Shown here piece after piece: positions 55,583 through 64,000 of a stretch of DNA of 64,000 nucleotides (positions are counted from its first letter, which is position 1; every line of letters begins with the position of its first letter). The position numbers and the translations under genes were made by a program. This DNA is from Cognatundibacterium rivi. GTDB lineage: Bacteria; Pseudomonadota; Gammaproteobacteria; Burkholderiales; Burkholderiaceae_D. The notes under the pieces are model-generated. The model had not been told where the DNA came from and did not search any database. It saw nothing but the letters and a program-made list of their open reading frames with translations. The DNA lies in NCBI RefSeq assembly GCF_018139565.1, contig NZ_JAGSPK010000001.1, forward strand, positions 1 through 64,000, read 5' to 3'.

Positions 55583-55598
55583 ATACTCTACCGAGTAT
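55583..55598. promoter_or_regulatory. candidate operator of the CsoR-family gene
   Basis: A palindrome ATACTC-TACC-GAGTAT about 50 bases upstream of the repressor start, overlapping a plausible promoter on the minus strand. RcnR/FrmR-like proteins bind TACT...AGTA sites with a G/C tract; this is a likely self-regulatory operator. The rest of 55533-55877 shows no other element. Confidence 0.55.
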
Positions 55599-55877
55599 GC
55601 TAACAGCATTCAAGCCAGACAAGGAAACTGTGTCACCTCACGCGACACACGCAAAAATACCGGGCAGCGCTCTGCACAGAAGAACTGATCAGGCTCAGAC
55701 CAGAGCCGCGGTATCAATGTATCAATTTATTAGAATGATTCATTTTGCGAAGAAAGAGATACATCAAAAGAGAGACATAAGCTCTTTGTGCCGGAATCTA
55801 AAATTCCGGCAATGTCCCAACTCAATTCATTGACGTTATACCGCATAATAGTCAGGCTTAGTCATCATTCAATTTTC

Positions 55878-58868
55878 ATGTTAAAGACGCAGAACCCCAG
55901 CCTGTTTGCCCGTTTCAGATCAAAGCAGCCGCTTTCCCGGATACTGTCAGTGATACTGATCTATTTTCTCGCTTGCAGCCTGGCAATCTCCATTACTTAT
56001 CGCGATTCGAATCTCAGCCTGCTCTGGTTGCCTGCAGGTGTTGCGATTGCCGTTATTTTTCGCTATGGCAAAGTGATGATTCCCGCAATTTTCATCGCTA
56101 TCCTGCTCACGGAGTTATGGTGGAAATTATCCATTTATCAAGCAATCTTACTTGCCATCGGTTCCACGACCGGGCCTGCCGCAACCTGCTGGATGCTTCA
56201 TAAAAAAAATTTCGACCTGCACTTTACAGCGCGCCGCGATGTACTGTGGTTTACGATGTCTGCGCTCGCCGGCTCGATGATTTCTGCGACATTTGGCATA
56301 CTGGCTTTAAGCATTCTGTCTGGCAAACCGTTCACCGGCAGCACCTGGTGCATCTGGGTTGCCGGTGACACCGTGGGCGCTTTACTGGCCAGCCCGGTAT
56401 TACTTGCGATATCGCGACGTTCTTTACATGCACTTGAGCATAAAAAAGAAACTTTGATTTTTCTGATTCTGCTGGCGGCGGCGAACTGGTTCGTTTTTTT
56501 GTCACCGTATAACTATCTGCGTCTCAGTTTCGTGATTGTCGCCATGATGATCTGGGCTGCGATGCGATTCAGCCTGCTGGCGGTCAGCAGTATCACTCTG
56601 GCATTGGCCATATTTTCGACCTGGGCCGCTTCGAATAATCTCGGCAGGTTTTCCAGTTTTGAAGCGTCCGGCCTGGTTGTGGTCTGGGCGTATGTCACCA
56701 CGATTGCCTTGATTGCTCTGATGATCAACGCCATGCGATCAGAAAACGCGATCGCCAGTAAAAAAATAAACGAAACCTATCAGCGGCTCAATAAAGTGAC
56801 GTCCCGTCTGCCTGGTCTGGCAATACAATACCGGGTACGCTCTGACAAGACCACGAGTATTCCTTACGCCAGTATCGGCATCTTGCAGATGTTAGAAGTG
56901 ACTCATCAAGACGTCAAAGATAACGCGCAACAGCTCGTAGACAGAATCGATCCTCGTGATGTCGAGACAGCCAGACAACAACTCGCACAGGCAACCCGGG
57001 AGCTATCACCATGGCAAACGGAATTTCGCTTTTATCGCCTGGATGGCAGTGTGCGCTGGTTGTTTGTCGATGGCCTGCCTGAGCGCGAAGCCGATGGCGC
57101 TATGCTCTGGCATTGCTTCCTCAGTGATATTACAGAGCGCAAACAAGCAGAAAAAGATTTGCATATCGCTGCCTGCACCTTTGAATCACAAGAAGGTATT
57201 TTCATCACTGATGCCAATTGGAAAATTCTGAAAGTTAATCAGGCATTCACCCGGATCACCGGGTTCACCTCAGAAGACATGCTGGGAAAACGTCCCCCGG
57301 TTTACAGAAGCGATGAGCAGGACAGCGCTTTTTTCCAGAGAATTTTTGACTCATTGAAAGAGAAACATTTCTGGAACGGCGAATTATGGAGCCTGCGCCG
57401 CAATGGCGAGGCATTTCCGCAAATGCTGACACTGACAGCCATCATGGAAGGTCAGGAAATCAGTAACTACGTTGCGTCATTCACCGACATCAGCCTTTCC
57501 AAAAGTTATGAAGCAGATATCCGCAAACTCGCATTTTACGATTCGCTGACGCAGTTGCCGAATCGCCGCCTGCTGATGGATCGCCTCGAACATCTGATTT
57601 CTGTACGTCAACGCAACAGCAGTCACAGCGCCATTTTTTTCATCGATCTGGATAACTTCAAAAATCTGAATGACACACGTGGGCACGATGCGGGCGATTT
57701 GTTATTGATAGAAACGGCAAAGCGTTTAAGTAGTTGCGTACGCGAAAGCGACACCGTTGGCCGCTTAGGTGGCGACGAGTTTGTTGTCATCCTTGAAGAA
57801 CTCAGTGCAGACAGAAAAGAAGCGATTATTCAGGCAGATAGAATTTCAGAAAAAGTCCGCCAAGTTTTGAGTGAACCATACCAGATTGCTGATTTTGAAC
57901 ATCATGGTTCCAGCAGCGTCGGCGTGTGCTTATTTCAAGGTGACGAGATCACGGTCAAAGACCTATTCAAGCGAGCCGATACCGCCATGTATGAAGCCAA
58001 GACAGCCGGGCGCAATACCGTTCGCTTCTTCGATCCGGCAATGCAGGCGATATTACTGGTGCGCATGCTGCTGGAATCGAATCTGCGCCTGGCATTATCA
58101 CAGAACCAGTTCCAGCTTTACTATCAGGTGCAGGTGAATGCTGACGGCAAATTCCTGGGCGCTGAAGCGTTGATACGCTGGTGGCATCCGGATCGCGGCT
58201 TCATCTCACCGGCTGAATTTATTCCCCTGGCAGAAGAAACTGGCCTGATCATTCCTATCGGTCAGTGGGTGTTAGAAACCGCTTGTGCGCAATTGAAGCA
58301 ATGGGAAAAATCGGCCGCCACCGCAAATCTGAGCCTGGCAGTGAATGTCAGTGCCAAACAATTTCAACTCACATCGTTTGTCGAAACACTGAGTGAGATC
58401 GTTGCTCGGCATCAGATTAATCCCGCGCTGCTTAAAATTGAACTGACCGAGAGTGCCATTCTCGACAACATCGATGCCACCACAGAAAAAATGCGCGAAC
58501 TGAAAAAACTCGGCATCGCTTTTTCTATGGATGACTTTGGTACCGGGTATTCTTCATTAGCCTATCTGCAGCGACTACCGCTGAATCAGCTGAAAATCGA
58601 TCAGTCCTTTGTGCGGGATCTGAGCCACGATGAAAATGACGCGACCATCGTTCGCGCCATCATCGCACTGGGCATCAATCTCGGTCTGAATGTGATTGCG
58701 GAAGGTGTGGAAACCAGCGCCCAGCGTGCATTTCTGATTAAACACAGCTGCACGGCATTTCAGGGCTATCTGTTTTCCAAACCTTTGCCGATGGAAGAAT
58801 TTATGTCCTTGTTAGAACAGGAACATTCAGCTCACACCGAGCAAGCGCAAATCGGCTTTACCGGATAA
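55878..58868 (+). CDS. MASE1-PAS-GGDEF-EAL membrane c-di-GMP protein
   Basis: A 996-residue protein: a MASE1 membrane sensor (about 25-300, eight or so helices), two PAS-like domains (about 310-425 and 430-545), GGDEF with intact GGDEF (631-635) and EAL with intact EAL (763-765) and DDFGTGYSSL. Both activities may be possible. The start is unsure: ATG 55878 begins MLKTQNPSLFARF; ATG 55812 or GTG 55788 are upstream in frame and no clear ribosome binding site helps. Its 3' end overlaps the convergent peroxidase gene by 42 bases. Confidence 0.9.
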   Translation: MLKTQNPSLFARFRSKQPLSRILSVILIYFLACSLAISITYRDSNLSLLWLPAGVAIAVIFRYGKVMIPAIFIAILLTELWWKLSIYQAILLAIGSTTGPAATCWMLHKKNFDLHFTARRDVLWFTMSALAGSMISATFGILALSILSGKPFTGSTWCIWVAGDTVGALLASPVLLAISRRSLHALEHKKETLIFLILLAAANWFVFLSPYNYLRLSFVIVAMMIWAAMRFSLLAVSSITLALAIFSTWAASNNLGRFSSFEASGLVVVWAYVTTIALIALMINAMRSENAIASKKINETYQRLNKVTSRLPGLAIQYRVRSDKTTSIPYASIGILQMLEVTHQDVKDNAQQLVDRIDPRDVETARQQLAQATRELSPWQTEFRFYRLDGSVRWLFVDGLPEREADGAMLWHCFLSDITERKQAEKDLHIAACTFESQEGIFITDANWKILKVNQAFTRITGFTSEDMLGKRPPVYRSDEQDSAFFQRIFDSLKEKHFWNGELWSLRRNGEAFPQMLTLTAIMEGQEISNYVASFTDISLSKSYEADIRKLAFYDSLTQLPNRRLLMDRLEHLISVRQRNSSHSAIFFIDLDNFKNLNDTRGHDAGDLLLIETAKRLSSCVRESDTVGRLGGDEFVVILEELSADRKEAIIQADRISEKVRQVLSEPYQIADFEHHGSSSVGVCLFQGDEITVKDLFKRADTAMYEAKTAGRNTVRFFDPAMQAILLVRMLLESNLRLALSQNQFQLYYQVQVNADGKFLGAEALIRWWHPDRGFISPAEFIPLAEETGLIIPIGQWVLETACAQLKQWEKSAATANLSLAVNVSAKQFQLTSFVETLSEIVARHQINPALLKIELTESAILDNIDATTEKMRELKKLGIAFSMDDFGTGYSSLAYLQRLPLNQLKIDQSFVRDLSHDENDATIVRAIIALGINLGLNVIAEGVETSAQRAFLIKHSCTAFQGYLFSKPLPMEEFMSLLEQEHSAHTEQAQIGFTG

Positions 58869-59702
58869 CAGCGGCGGACACCAGAAATAACTGCCGGTTT
58901 GCGGCTGCGTGAATTGAAACAACGCATCGGTCATGCCATCTTCAGCACCGGACATACGACGCAGCTGCGCTTCAAACGCAGCATAAGAAGTGGCAAAGGC
59001 GACGAAATACAAGCCACCATTGGCGCCATCCGACCACGGCATAGAGCGGCGCATCACGAAGGCTTCCGGCTCGAAATTTTCCTGCGCGGTACGTTTCACA
59101 TGCGCTGATTCCGGTGCATCGTCGAGCTCTTCATTGTCGTCTTTACGCCGCCCTATCATATCGTCCTGTTCCGCTTGCGGCATCGCCTGCAAACGGTCAA
59201 AACGGTGTTCCCATTGCTGTATTGCGACGTAGCTGCTGCCATCGGCTGCAATCGCGACCGCCAGCGCCTCATCGCCTTGCGGATTTTCTGTACCATCTTC
59301 GTAGCCACTGAGATCGCGACCACCGGCATATTTAAATGCATCGGTTTTTTGCTGCAAAACAAACGCGCCTGCCAGTGCCTGTTGCAGACGGATTTGCTGA
59401 TGCAACAGCTCGCCGCGTTCATCTTCACGCAACCAGCACCACAAGGCCGCTGGCGTTGCAGGCAAGCGTACTTTGCTGCCCGCTATGCCGGAGAATTCAC
59501 GCAAGCCAGGTATGCTGGCTTGTAAAAAACCGGCCAGCGAAGCACCGATACCAATCACCAGACGTTCGCCGTCAGCGAGCGTTTGTAATTGCTGCAAAGC
59601 CTTGCGTACCGCGCTTTGGCTGACGTTTTCCTGTAAATCAAAACTCAGATACACCGCGTGCAAAGGTAAAGCCTGCACGATTGCTGCCTGATGCTGCGAC
59701 AT
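58827..59702 (-). CDS. Dyp-type peroxidase
   Basis: A 291-residue dye-decolorizing heme peroxidase of the YfeX/DypB kind. The catalytic Asp lies in SGYEDGTENPQGDEA. There is no Tat signal, so it is cytoplasmic or loaded into an encapsulin, though no encapsulin gene is adjacent. ATG at 59702 has GGGGA upstream; an extension to 59735 lacks a site. It overlaps the convergent EAL gene by 42 bases. Confidence 0.88.
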   Translation of the reverse strand: MSQHQAAIVQALPLHAVYLSFDLQENVSQSAVRKALQQLQTLADGERLVIGIGASLAGFLQASIPGLREFSGIAGSKVRLPATPAALWCWLREDERGELLHQQIRLQQALAGAFVLQQKTDAFKYAGGRDLSGYEDGTENPQGDEALAVAIAADGSSYVAIQQWEHRFDRLQAMPQAEQDDMIGRRKDDNEELDDAPESAHVKRTAQENFEPEAFVMRRSMPWSDGANGGLYFVAFATSYAAFEAQLRRMSGAEDGMTDALFQFTQPQTGSYFWCPPLLSGKADLRLLGVS

Positions 59703-59892
59703 AATTTTCCCCGTCTTTCTGTCAAAACCGATCAATGTTCACAGCATAACGCATGCCTCTTTTTTTGACAGTCATCGGCTTACAAAAGCCTTGTGAACAT
59801 ATTGATTTGGTGGGTACAATGAAAAAGGAAGTTCGCGCTTCCACGTCGCTCGGACGGTTCCGGGCGCTACGTTACTCACACACAAACTGATC

Positions 59893-61158
59893 ATGACAAA
59901 CACACTTACTCCGCCGGGCCGGGGTTCAACGGGTGAAAATACACCTGCATCCACGCCTGCTTCCTCCCCAAAATTTTCGTTCTCCCGCATCAATCGTCTG
60001 CCGCCTTACGTGTTTAATATCACGGCAGAACTCAAGATGGCCGCCCGTCGCCGTGGCGAAGACATCATCGATATGTCGATGGGTAATCCGGATGGAGCGA
60101 CACCAAAACACATCGTCGATAAACTCGTCGAAGTCGCGCAACGGCCCGACACGCATGGCTATTCCGCGTCCAAAGGCATACCGCGCCTGCGTCGTGCAAT
60201 TGCGCGCTGGTATAAAGACCGTTACGCGGTCGATCTGAATCCCGATTCCGAAGCCATCGTCACCATAGGTTCGAAAGAAGGTCTGGCGCATCTGATGCTG
60301 GCGACGCTGGACAAAGGCGACACCGTACTGGTGCCGAATCCAAGCTACCCGATTCACATCTATGGCGCAGTGATTGCGGGGGCAGATATCCGTTCGATAC
60401 GCATGAGCCCAGACGTGGATTTTTTCAGCGAACTGGAACGCGCGATACGCGAAACTTATCCGAAACCGAAGATGATGATTTTCGGTTTCCCATCGAACCC
60501 GACCGCGCAATGTGTGGAACTGGAATTTTTCGAGCGCGTCGTGAAACTCGCCAGAGAACACAATATTCTGGTCGTGCATGATCTGGCGTATGCCGACATC
60601 GTGTATGACGGCTGGAAAGCGCCATCCATCATGCAGGTGCCGGGAGCGCGTGACGTCGCCGTCGAATTTTTCACGCTGTCGAAAAGCTATAACATGGCGG
60701 GCTGGCGCATCGGTTTCATGGTCGGCAACAAAGAATTAGTCGCCGCACTGGCCCGCATCAAGAGCTATCACGATTACGGCAGTTTCACGCCGGTGCAGGT
60801 GGCCGCAATCGCCGCACTCGAAGGCGATCAGACTTGTGTGCATGAGATTCGCGATCAGTATCAGAGCCGGCGCGATGTGCTGGTCAAAGGCTTGCACGAC
60901 ATAGGCTGGATGGTCGATAAGCCGAAAGCGTCGATGTATATCTGGGCACATATTCCTGAACATTACCGCCATCTTGGCTCACTCGAATTTGCGCGGCAAG
61001 TGCTGGATAAAGCCAAACTCTGCGTCTCGCCGGGCATAGGTTTCGGTGAATATGGTGACGACTATGTGCGTTTTGCGCTGATCGAAAACGAATCGCGCAT
61101 CCGTCAGGCTTTACGCGGTCTGAAGCACATGTTCAAAGAAGATGGCCTGATCAGCTAA
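59893..61158 (+). CDS. alaC: alanine transaminase AlaC
   Basis: A 421-residue fold-type-I aminotransferase that makes alanine from pyruvate and glutamate. [20 protein letters not shown] and [11 protein letters not shown] are the AlaC signature; the PLP lysine lies in [12 protein letters not shown]. The first 30 residues are Pro/Ser/Thr-rich and absent from E. coli AlaC, so a later start is possible. No strong ribosome binding site is seen. A perfect terminator follows. Confidence 0.9.
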   Translation: MTNTLTPPGRGSTGENTPASTPASSPKFSFSRINRLPPYVFNITAELKMAARRRGEDIIDMSMGNPDGATPKHIVDKLVEVAQRPDTHGYSASKGIPRLRRAIARWYKDRYAVDLNPDSEAIVTIGSKEGLAHLMLATLDKGDTVLVPNPSYPIHIYGAVIAGADIRSIRMSPDVDFFSELERAIRETYPKPKMMIFGFPSNPTAQCVELEFFERVVKLAREHNILVVHDLAYADIVYDGWKAPSIMQVPGARDVAVEFFTLSKSYNMAGWRIGFMVGNKELVAALARIKSYHDYGSFTPVQVAAIAALEGDQTCVHEIRDQYQSRRDVLVKGLHDIGWMVDKPKASMYIWAHIPEHYRHLGSLEFARQVLDKAKLCVSPGIGFGEYGDDYVRFALIENESRIRQALRGLKHMFKEDGLIS

Positions 61159-61181
61159 ACTATGATTGATCTGTGACGGAT

Positions 61182-61214
61182 AAAAAAGTAAGAGCAGAGT
61201 GCTCTTACTTTTTT
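61182..61214 (+). terminator. intrinsic terminator after alaC
   Basis: A perfect 15-bp stem AAAAAAGTAAGAGCA / TGCTCTTACTTTTTT (61182-61196, 61200-61214) with loop GAG and more T downstream. Confidence 0.95.
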
Positions 61215-61314
61215 TTCAGACAACATCACGAACACCAGCAATTTTTATCTTCACCCGATCAGCGCCCTGTATATCATTTTATGGATAACGCGCGGTCCCA
61301 CATGAAAAATCATC

Positions 61315-62376
61315 ATGAGCCAATACTGGAGCAAGCTTGTACACACCCTGACACCGTATGTGCCGGGCGAACAACCCAAGCTGCAAAATCTGATCAAACT
61401 TAATACCAACGAAAACCCGTATCCGCCTTCGCCGAAAGTACTGGCGGCGATTACGCAAGCGACGTCCGCCGATCTGCGTCTGTATCCTGATCCGGGCTCA
61501 GACCGTCTGCGCGAAGTGATTGCTGATTATTACGCTGTCACACCATCGCAGGTCTTTGTTGGCAACAGTTCTGATGAAGTGCTGGCGCATACGTTTCAGG
61601 CATTGCTGAAACACGATCAGGCTTTGCTGTTTCCCGATATTACTTACAGTTTCTATCCGGTCTATTGCGGCCTGTATGACATCGCTTACAAAACGATTCC
61701 GCTGAATGCACAATTTCAGATTGATATCGAGGATTATGCACAGGCAGATGGCGGCGCGATTATTTTTCCGAATCCGAATGCACCAACCGGCTGCGCGCTC
61801 GGTCTGGCAAAAATCACTGAGTTGCTGAAGCAGAACCCGCACTCGGTTGTGGTGGTCGATGAAGCCTACATCGATTTCGGCGGCACCTCGGCGATCAGCC
61901 TGGTATCGCAGTTACCGAATCTGCTGGTGGTGCAGACCTTATCCAAATCACGTTCGCTGGCGGGCTTGCGGGTCGGGTTGGCGGTCGGTCATCCTGATCT
62001 GATCGAAGCGCTGAACCGCGTCAAAAACAGTTTCAACTCTTATCCATTAGACAGACTTGCCGTCGCCGGCGCGATTGCGGCGTTTGAAGATCAGGCGTAT
62101 TTCAAGCTGACCTGTGATGCCGTTATCAACACGCGGCAAAAGCTCACGGGACGTTTGCAGGAACTCGGGTTTGAAGTCTTGCCTTCGTCCGCCAATTTTG
62201 TGTTTGTGCGCCATCCTGAGCAAGATGCCGCAACGCTGGCGCAACGCCTGCGTGAACGGCATATCATCGTGCGCCATTTCCGGCTGCCGCGCATAGAACA
62301 ATTCCTGCGGATTTCGATTGGCACCGATGCCGAATCGCAATTGCTGGTTGAAGCGCTGGAAGCATTGCTGGCGTAA
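61315..62376 (+). CDS. hisC: histidinol-phosphate aminotransferase
   Basis: A 353-residue PLP enzyme of histidine biosynthesis, converting imidazole acetol phosphate to histidinol phosphate. [31 protein letters not shown] and the PLP lysine in [14 protein letters not shown] are family motifs. It stands alone, separated from any his operon, so it may be a second copy. An upstream ATG at 61302 is in another frame. A strong terminator follows. Confidence 0.93.
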   Translation: MSQYWSKLVHTLTPYVPGEQPKLQNLIKLNTNENPYPPSPKVLAAITQATSADLRLYPDPGSDRLREVIADYYAVTPSQVFVGNSSDEVLAHTFQALLKHDQALLFPDITYSFYPVYCGLYDIAYKTIPLNAQFQIDIEDYAQADGGAIIFPNPNAPTGCALGLAKITELLKQNPHSVVVVDEAYIDFGGTSAISLVSQLPNLLVVQTLSKSRSLAGLRVGLAVGHPDLIEALNRVKNSFNSYPLDRLAVAGAIAAFEDQAYFKLTCDAVINTRQKLTGRLQELGFEVLPSSANFVFVRHPEQDAATLAQRLRERHIIVRHFRLPRIEQFLRISIGTDAESQLLVEALEALLA

Positions 62377-62423
62377 TCATTCGCTACCGCATTTACTGCA
62401 GCAAGCCAACAACAAACGATACA

Positions 62424-62467
62424 AAAAAGCGGCGTGATTTCCTTATGCAGAAATCACGCCGCTTTTT
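62424..62467. terminator. bidirectional intrinsic terminator
   Basis: A 17-bp stem from AAAAAGCGGCGTGATTT (62424-62440) to its complement AAATCACGCCGCTTTTT (62451-62467), with T-run following. It lies between convergent hisC and the gene at 62505. Confidence 0.95.
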
Positions 62468-62504
62468 TTGCAATGACGAACATGATGCCCGCCACTGCTG
62501 ATTT

Positions 62505-62999
62505 TTAATCCGGCCACAGCGACATCACCAGTTCTTCGATGTTATCCGGGTTACTGATTTTCTTTCTGGCGGCTGGCCAGTCTGCCGGTTCCGGTACGGC
62601 TTTTCTGGTGAAGACTGGCGTATCAATCGCCATCTTCATTGCAAACACAAAGATGCCGGATTTCACCTCTGGTGGCGGCAGTTTCTGCACGATATCGTAA
62701 ATCTGATTATCAAAATATTCGTGCACCGTTGGCGTCATATCCAGCCATGAATAGGTCGCACCATCGGAGCGGATCGCGATCACGACATAACCGCTGCTGG
62801 GTGCGACTTTTGTTTTCTTAAATGCCTTGTAAATCTGTGACTGCAACGCCCGCGTGTAACGGCCAAGGCTATCGACATTGATACCTTTTTGCTGCAGCAC
62901 ACTTTCAGACTGAAAGAAATAAAACGCATCAAAACGCACATCTGCGGCCGACGCCAGCGTCGACAAACTCAGCAATACCGCTGCCAGCAGCCATCTCAT
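62505..62999 (-). CDS. exported protein of unknown function
   Basis: A 164-residue protein with a signal peptide (MRWLLAAVLLSLSTLASAAD, cleaved near ASA-AD). The mature part (VRFDAFYFFQSESVLQQKGI...YVVIAIRSDGATYSWLDM) has no domain I recognise. It lies ten bases after the asparaginase on the same strand, so the two are likely cotranscribed, though their roles need not be linked. Confidence 0.7.
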   Translation of the reverse strand: MRWLLAAVLLSLSTLASAADVRFDAFYFFQSESVLQQKGINVDSLGRYTRALQSQIYKAFKKTKVAPSSGYVVIAIRSDGATYSWLDMTPTVHEYFDNQIYDIVQKLPPPEVKSGIFVFAMKMAIDTPVFTRKAVPEPADWPAARKKISNPDNIEELVMSLWPD

Positions 63000-63009
63000 G
63001 ATGTCATCC

Positions 63010-63495
63010 TCATTTATTCACAAACACACCCGCTGTGCGGTTTTTTTGCACATCGTTCCATGGAAACACTTTGCCGTTCATCGCCACATGCACGCCGGGC
63101 GGCAGCAACTGCGCGGCGGCACAGGCAAACCCCAGATTAAACAAAGCGTCGGAATTCGCAATTTCATACGGAATCATCGCGCCGGTAAACACGATAGTTT
63201 TTCCCAGATTCGCCGCGCCCAGTACTTCGGCGGTTTCGCGCATGGTGTCGGTGCCGTGAATAATCACGATCGCTTTTTCGGGCGACGCCTGGCAAGCCGC
63301 TAATATCGTCTGGCGGTGGCTGTCATCCATATCCAATGAATCCATCAGCATGCAGATGTCCAGCTCGACTGGTACCGTCAGCCGCGCGCGGCGTATCACT
63401 TCCGGCAAATGGCTGTCGGCAAAACTCAGCTTGCCCGCGATTTCGTCATAATGTTTATCAAAAGTGCCGCCGGTGGCGAGGATACGCAAGCTCAT
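63010..63495 (-). CDS. short asparaginase-type amidohydrolase
   Basis: A 161-residue protein matching the N-terminal domain of L-asparaginase: ILATGGTFDK with the first catalytic Thr and IHGTDTMRETAEVL with the second Thr-Asp pair. Ordinary asparaginases have about 330 residues, so the C-terminal domain is missing; a short class exists in proteobacteria. It may still deamidate asparagine or act otherwise. The start at 63495 is the family-like MSLRILATGG; the frame is open further upstream. Confidence 0.8.
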   Translation of the reverse strand: MSLRILATGGTFDKHYDEIAGKLSFADSHLPEVIRRARLTVPVELDICMLMDSLDMDDSHRQTILAACQASPEKAIVIIHGTDTMRETAEVLGAANLGKTIVFTGAMIPYEIANSDALFNLGFACAAAQLLPPGVHVAMNGKVFPWNDVQKNRTAGVFVNK

Positions 63496-63615
63496 GGTGT
63501 GCCGGAAAATGGTAGTGTCAGAGACAGCCATTGTAACGCGCCAGGCTGCGCGCTGAAAGCTGCTACACTTGCGCCTCATCATCGCTGACCTGTTTTTTCT
63601 GTCCCACGCACCATC

Positions 63616-64000
63616 ATGAAAACGATCGCCCCCGGCACTGTTATTTTTCACCGTCATCGCGGCTACGGCGTGCTGACCACGGTGAATCTGCTGACCGGCT
63701 GGGTCGCCGCCCGTTTTGGCGATGAAAAGCGCACGCTTGATCTGAACTTATCCACAGACGACATTCAGCATGCCGATGGCAGCGCGATCCTGTTTCGGCG
63801 CGATCCGCCGGAACGCATGCCGCAAGCGCGCCTGATGGCGATGGTGCGCGAATTGCACGCCGCCGGTTATCAAAAACTGTATCTGTATATCTGGCCGAAA
63901 GCCTCTGGTCTGCACTGGCGCTGGCAGTTATTCACAGGCACCCGCAACTGGATGCAACGCCCCTGCCGCGAAGGCTGGTATGGTTCCGGCGCTGACTATA
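63616..64000 (+). CDS. unknown gene, truncated by the right edge
   Basis: An open frame of 128 codons from an ATG at 63616 that runs off the window with no stop. It starts MKTIAPGTVIFHRHRGYGVL, then TGWVAARFGDEKRTLDL, which resembles the small Tudor-like or CarD/PcrA C-terminal type of fold. Later residues are basic and Trp-rich. Function unknown. It diverges from the asparaginase gene. Confidence 0.65.
   Translation, partial: MKTIAPGTVIFHRHRGYGVLTTVNLLTGWVAARFGDEKRTLDLNLSTDDIQHADGSAILFRRDPPERMPQARLMAMVRELHAAGYQKLYLYIWPKASGLHWRWQLFTGTRNWMQRPCREGWYGSGADY

Overview
The window looks like chromosome from a betaproteobacterium of the order Burkholderiales, most likely the family Oxalobacteraceae. 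Support comes from the gene order LysM protein-dprA-smg-topB divergent to def-fmt, from many c-di-GMP, chemotaxis and MocR-type genes, and from moderate GC content. The genus is my guess (Undibacterium-like) and was not tested. Coding density is high. I see no tRNA, CRISPR array, prophage or complete insertion sequence.

Layout. Bases 1-381 are the leader of an rRNA operon on the minus strand (two tandem promoters plus boxA); the 16S gene lies just outside the left edge. 0.4-8.7 kb is a minus-strand cluster: LysM protein, dprA, smg, topB, DUF1631. It diverges from def-fmt, which is followed by two small lipoprotein genes. 11.8-14.5 kb has nhaR divergent from a BI-1/YccA membrane protein and a TerC/Alx protein. 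14.7-18.7 kb is metH, with a long leader that carries a SAM-II-type riboswitch, an intrinsic terminator and an inserted palindromic repeat. 19-24 kb has a ZntB/CorA transporter and an overlapping c-di-GMP pair (HD-GYP, PAS-GGDEF-EAL). 24-31 kb holds a Sel1 protein, a tandem methylglyoxal synthase-like protein, a CII-like protein, a split chromate transporter and a DUF1800/DUF1501 pair. 31-43 kb has a TonB-like protein, a small cupin-like protein divergent from a MocR regulator, dctA, a TetA-like efflux pump, a CorC/HlyC protein, a YegD chaperone, and a Spy-like protein divergent from an OmpR/EnvZ-type two-component system. 43-53 kb holds a DODA-type dioxygenase, lipoproteins, an acyl-CoA ligase, a thioesterase, a chemoreceptor, an HDOD protein and an MBL hydrolase. 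53-64 kb has a B12-binding radical SAM protein, a CsoR/RcnR-family repressor, a MASE1-PAS-GGDEF-EAL protein, a Dyp peroxidase, alaC, hisC, a short asparaginase and a gene cut by the right edge.

Most interesting signals. (1) The metH leader shows a SAM-II-like aptamer whose P1 strand can instead pair with the 5' side of a terminator, a complete switch readable by eye. (2) A dispersed palindromic element with GGACTGAYGCAA ends occurs twice, once inside the metH leader and once between the Spy-like gene and the response regulator. (3) Near-identical palindromes around ATACT-C6-AGTAT sit at 6.4 and 18.8 kb, and a related palindrome overlaps the promoter of the CsoR-family gene, whose protein lacks the usual His and second Cys metal ligands.
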